Assembly: GCF_008801575.1 (NCBI RefSeq)
Contig: NZ_VZPL01000016.1
Coordinates: 1 to 64,000 of the forward strand
Direction of reading: 5' to 3'
Origin: Xanthomonas cissicola
GTDB lineage: Bacteria; Pseudomonadota; Gammaproteobacteria; Xanthomonadales; Xanthomonadaceae
Length of the DNA: 64,000 nt
The notes under the pieces: model-generated
The model's input: only the letters and a program-made list of their open reading frames with translations
What the model was told of the DNA's origin: nothing
The model's database searches: none
Shown here: positions 62,868 through 64,000 of the stretch, piece after piece
Layout: each line of letters begins with the position of its first letter
Position numbering within the stretch: the stretch's first letter is position 1
Translations under genes and position numbers: made by a program

Positions 62868-63865
62868 CAGTAGCGCAACACCATGCCGCCGATGGCAAGC
62901 CCTGCCCCGGTGCCAAGCAGCGCGACCAGATCGCCGCGCTGCAGGCCCAGGTCGACGCGTGCCTGATGCAACGCATGCGGCAACGACGCGGCAACCTGAT
63001 TACCGGTGGTTTGCAGGATGCGCACCACCTGATCGGGGCGCAGTCCCAAGGTCTGCACCACATGATCCAGGCCGCCACCGGAGGCCTGGTGCGGTACCAG
63101 GCAGCGCAACGCTGCGGCGGCGATGCCGGCCTCGTGCAGCAGCTGTTCCCAGAACGCTGGCAGATGCCGCGCGGCGAAACGGTAGGCGCCGCGTCCGTCC
63201 ATGCAGAACACGCGCGAAGCATCGGGCGCGCTGTCTTCGCCGTGCGGATAACGCGTGCCGCCGCCGCGAATGCGGCACAGCTCCGCGCCATTGCCATAAC
63301 TGGACAGCCGGCTGGAGAGCAGCGCCGAGCCCTGCCCTGCATCGCTGCGGCCAACGACCACCGCGGCTGCGCCATCGCCGAACAAGCCGGCCGTGGCCGT
63401 CGTCGCTGCGTCCAGCCCGGCCGATGCGACTTCGCTGGAGACGATCAGCACGCACTCGTACCGGCCTAGCGCCAGTGCGTTGGCCGCCATATCCAGGGCA
63501 ACCAGGAAACTCAGGCAGGTGGCATTGACGTCGAATGCGGGGATGCCCGAATCGCCGAGGCCGAGCGCGCGTTGGATCAGCACCGCCTGGCAGGGAATCG
63601 GCTGCTCCATGACGCTGCAGGCGGAGATCAGGCAATCGATCCGACTGGCATCGAGCCCGGCGCTGGCCACGGCCTGTTGCGCAGCGGCTGCCCCCATCGA
63701 CGATGCGGTTTCGCCCTCGCCCACGTAATGGCGCGTCTGCACACCCAGACGCGCGAACGTTGTTCCGGCCGGCAACTGCCAGCGCTCGTCCAACTGGTGC
63801 GATGTCACTTCCGTCGCCGGAACATGGCGCCCGGTGCCCAGGATGCGCAGCGGCAATGCGTTCAA
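62867..63865 (-). CDS. 3-oxoacyl-ACP synthase III-like ketosynthase
   Basis: About 332 aa from a TTG; an in-frame ATG at 63946 would add 27 poorly protein-like residues. Cys-His-Asn triad visible: Cys in DVNATCLSFL, His in LVPHQASGGG and Asn in GNQVAASLP, in FabH-like spacing. HQAS replaces the FabH HQAN, typical of specialised KSIII enzymes. It should start a chain or condense an acyl-CoA with a second acyl unit. First gene of the operon. Confidence 0.85.
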   Translation of the reverse strand: MNALPLRILGTGRHVPATEVTSHQLDERWQLPAGTTFARLGVQTRHYVGEGETASSMGAAAAQQAVASAGLDASRIDCLISACSVMEQPIPCQAVLIQRALGLGDSGIPAFDVNATCLSFLVALDMAANALALGRYECVLIVSSEVASAGLDAATTATAGLFGDGAAAVVVGRSDAGQGSALLSSRLSSYGNGAELCRIRGGGTRYPHGEDSAPDASRVFCMDGRGAYRFAARHLPAFWEQLLHEAGIAAAALRCLVPHQASGGGLDHVVQTLGLRPDQVVRILQTTGNQVAASLPHALHQARVDLGLQRGDLVALLGTGAGLAIGGMVLRY

Positions 63866-64000
63866 CGCGCAGCTCTCAAAACGTGAAGGCGCGCAGCATA
63901 CCGTGGCCGCATCGGCAGGCCCACCGCCATGCATGCCGATACACATCTAAGCGCAAGCACCGCGACGCACGCCGCGCAATAGCCGCCTGCCGCATCCACT

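Noticed and set aside
62867..63865. OleA of an olefin (OleABCD) cluster
   Set aside because: The KSIII and SDR could suggest OleA/OleD, but no OleB hydrolase of the expected type and no OleC AMP-ligase/beta-lactone synthetase is present. The residues fit a FabH-like KSIII equally well.

Overview
The window looks like a Xanthomonas chromosome segment. It is GC-rich, carries two STN-less TonB-dependent receptors, a LOV-domain hybrid histidine kinase, a partial IS3-type transposase, and several copies of a TAGGAGCG...CGCTCCTA dispersed repeat that I associate with Xanthomonas. Genus is inferred from gene content and from memory of these families; species cannot be fixed from the sequence alone. 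Four frameshifted or deleted genes (an S53 peptidase, a DUF5694 protein, an unknown exported protein, and a Cho-like nuclease) show local gene decay.

Region 1 (about 1-42,600) is the most coherent part. After an IS end (1-136), nearly everything runs on the minus strand: a GH127 beta-L-arabinofuranosidase, a TonB receptor, an S9 dipeptidyl peptidase, a GH43 enzyme translationally coupled to a very large GH121-like enzyme, a second TonB receptor, and a Tat-exported protein of unknown function with a likely helical-barrel fold. A frameshifted S53 protease lies on the plus strand. Then come a GH35 beta-galactosidase coupled to a second S9 peptidase, an APC permease, two tandem DUF885 metallopeptidase-like proteins (one a lipoprotein), an M24 Xaa-Pro peptidase, and a complete trans-4-hydroxyproline pathway (alpha-ketoglutarate semialdehyde dehydrogenase, pyrroline-hydroxycarboxylate deaminase, a three-subunit D-hydroxyproline dehydrogenase, hydroxyproline epimerase). 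A divergent PAS-AraC regulator closes the region. Read together, this is a candidate system for consuming plant hydroxyproline-rich glycoproteins (extensins): strip beta-arabinofuranosides from Hyp, import the pieces, cut Pro/Hyp-rich peptides with proline-directed peptidases, and turn free Hyp into alpha-ketoglutarate. The GH127/GH121/GH43 core has precedent in Xanthomonas. The link to peptidases, DUF885 proteins, the unknown Tat enzyme and Hyp catabolism is my inference. It is supported by a 16-bp motif (TGCGGAAATCYGCACA and relatives) found upstream of the Hyp operon, the unknown Tat enzyme and both TonB receptors.

Region 2 (42,760-58,050) is mostly housekeeping: ftsY, mutY, yggX, a LOV-HisKA-REC photoreceptor kinase, a KGG-repeat protein with a clear terminator, a broken Cho-like nuclease, tRNA-Phe(GAA) with its promoter, a lipocalin, a LEA14-like lipoprotein, a MITE-like palindromic element, an acyl-CoA dehydrogenase, an expanded tandem repeat, an HNH nuclease and dxs.

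Region 3 (58,080-63,950) is a tight six-gene minus-strand operon with overlapping ends throughout: a ketoacyl synthase III, an MBL-fold hydrolase, an SDR/epimerase, a GT2/GT21-like membrane glycosyltransferase, a small alpha/beta-hydrolase-like protein and a GT1-type glycosyltransferase. I do not recognise it as a described pathway; it looks like a route to a glycosylated acyl-derived metabolite.
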